From Alphaproteobacteria bacterium (GTDB lineage Bacteria; Pseudomonadota; Alphaproteobacteria; Sphingomonadales; Sphingomonadaceae): DNA of 5,173 nucleotides. Below are positions 4,873-5,173 of the stretch, one piece after another. Position numbers and translations under genes: made by a program. Numbering within the stretch: the stretch's first letter is position 1; every line of letters starts with the position of its first letter. The DNA lies in assembly GCA_016650315.1 (NCBI GenBank), contig JAENVZ010000266.1, forward strand, positions 1 to 5,173, in the 5' to 3' direction. The notes beneath the pieces were generated by a model. That model did no database searches. It worked only from the letters and a program-made list of their open reading frames with translations, and was not told the DNA's origin.

Positions 4873-5139
4873 ATGCGCGTCATTGTCTGGGACTGGATTT
4901 TGCCAGCCATTTTCGCGCTCACGCTTGCCCTTCTGCTTGGTCTGGCACCCTCAGCCAACCTTGGCGAGATGCTGGGTTTGTTCGGTCTTCTGATGCTGGG
5001 GATCGCTTCTCGCGGACTATTGCGGCATCTGATCCGTCATCAGATCAGGTGGCAGAAGGATAGGGATATGTCGCTCCTCCGGTTTCTCCTTCGTAAGCTG
5101 AATGCCGCTGCGGCGATTAGGAAGATGAGCGAGAAGTGA
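4873..5139 (+). CDS. Small two-helix membrane protein of unknown function
   Basis: I do not recognise this 88-residue protein. About residues 4-25 (VWDWILPAIFALTLALLLGL) and 31-48 (LGEMLGLFGLLMLGIAS) are two hydrophobic helices joined by a short turn (APSAN). The C-terminal 40 residues are strongly basic (RHLIRHQIRWQKDRD, LLRFLLRKLN, IRKMSEK), so both ends are likely cytoplasmic by the positive-inside rule. I chose the ATG at 4873 because GGGAGG (4860-4865) lies 7 bases before it; an in-frame ATG at 4813 would add 20 residues without a ribosome binding site. It starts 68 bases after the toxin gene on the same strand and might be co-transcribed with it. The clear ribosome binding site supports a real gene. 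Confidence 0.7.
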   Translation: MRVIVWDWILPAIFALTLALLLGLAPSANLGEMLGLFGLLMLGIASRGLLRHLIRHQIRWQKDRDMSLLRFLLRKLNAAAAIRKMSEK

Positions 5140-5152
5140 TCATGCCTCATCC

Positions 5153-5173
5153 TCCCCATGCCCAGCATGGGGA
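5153..5173 (+). terminator. Perfect hairpin at the window edge, terminator or repeat
   Basis: TCCCCATG (5153-5160) and CATGGGGA (5166-5173) form a perfect 8-bp stem around a CCCAG loop, 13 bases after the stop of the small membrane protein gene. The window ends at the stem base, so any T-tract is not visible. CCTCCCC...GGGGAGG-type palindromes are frequent between genes in sphingomonads (recalled), so it may be a dispersed repeat as well as a terminator. Confidence 0.5.

Noticed and set aside
1..5173. CRISPR array, transposase or insertion-sequence ends, phage genes
   Set aside because: I saw no regularly spaced repeats, no transposase-like frame and no flanking target duplication.

Overview
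The window looks like a chromosomal stretch of an alphaproteobacterium, most likely a sphingomonad (Sphingomonas/Sphingobium type). I infer this from protein similarity recalled from memory (L11, L1, NusG, SecE, Aat, a DUF2155 lipoprotein, an NDUFA12-like protein), from the order tRNA-Trp-secE-nusG-rplK-rplA, and from the GC-rich, codon-biased sequence. No database search was possible.

Left part, minus strand (read from about 2370 down to 1): a tRNA-Trp gene (anticodon CCA, 3' CCA encoded) with a plausible promoter and a hairpin terminator, then secE (GTG start), nusG, a 192-base structured leader, rplK and rplA. This is the conserved block coding for a preprotein translocase subunit, a transcription elongation factor and the L11/L1 proteins of the ribosomal L1 stalk and GTPase centre. 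The notable defect is an in-frame TAA at codon 134 of rplA, inside the highly conserved GP-x-GLMPNPK motif. Both halves are otherwise intact and in the same frame.

Middle part: aat (leucyl/phenylalanyl-tRNA-protein transferase, N-degron pathway) on the plus strand runs tail to tail into a DUF2155 lipoprotein gene on the minus strand. The two coding regions overlap by 211 bases, so a C-terminal extension of Aat is encoded antisense to the end of the DUF2155 domain and its Ala/Pro-rich tail. The DUF2155 gene is coupled by an ATGA overlap to an upstream gene for an NDUFA12-like complex I accessory protein.

Right part, plus strand: a compact type II toxin-antitoxin operon (Phd/YefM-like antitoxin, PIN-domain toxin starting at TTG in a TTGA overlap), with a recognisable promoter and an inverted-repeat operator. 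It is followed by a small two-helix membrane protein of unknown function and by a perfect hairpin that is cut by the window edge.

The observations most worth checking are the broken rplA, the three-way-junction RNA predicted in the rplK leader together with a candidate L1-binding hairpin, and the long antisense coding overlap of aat with the DUF2155 gene.
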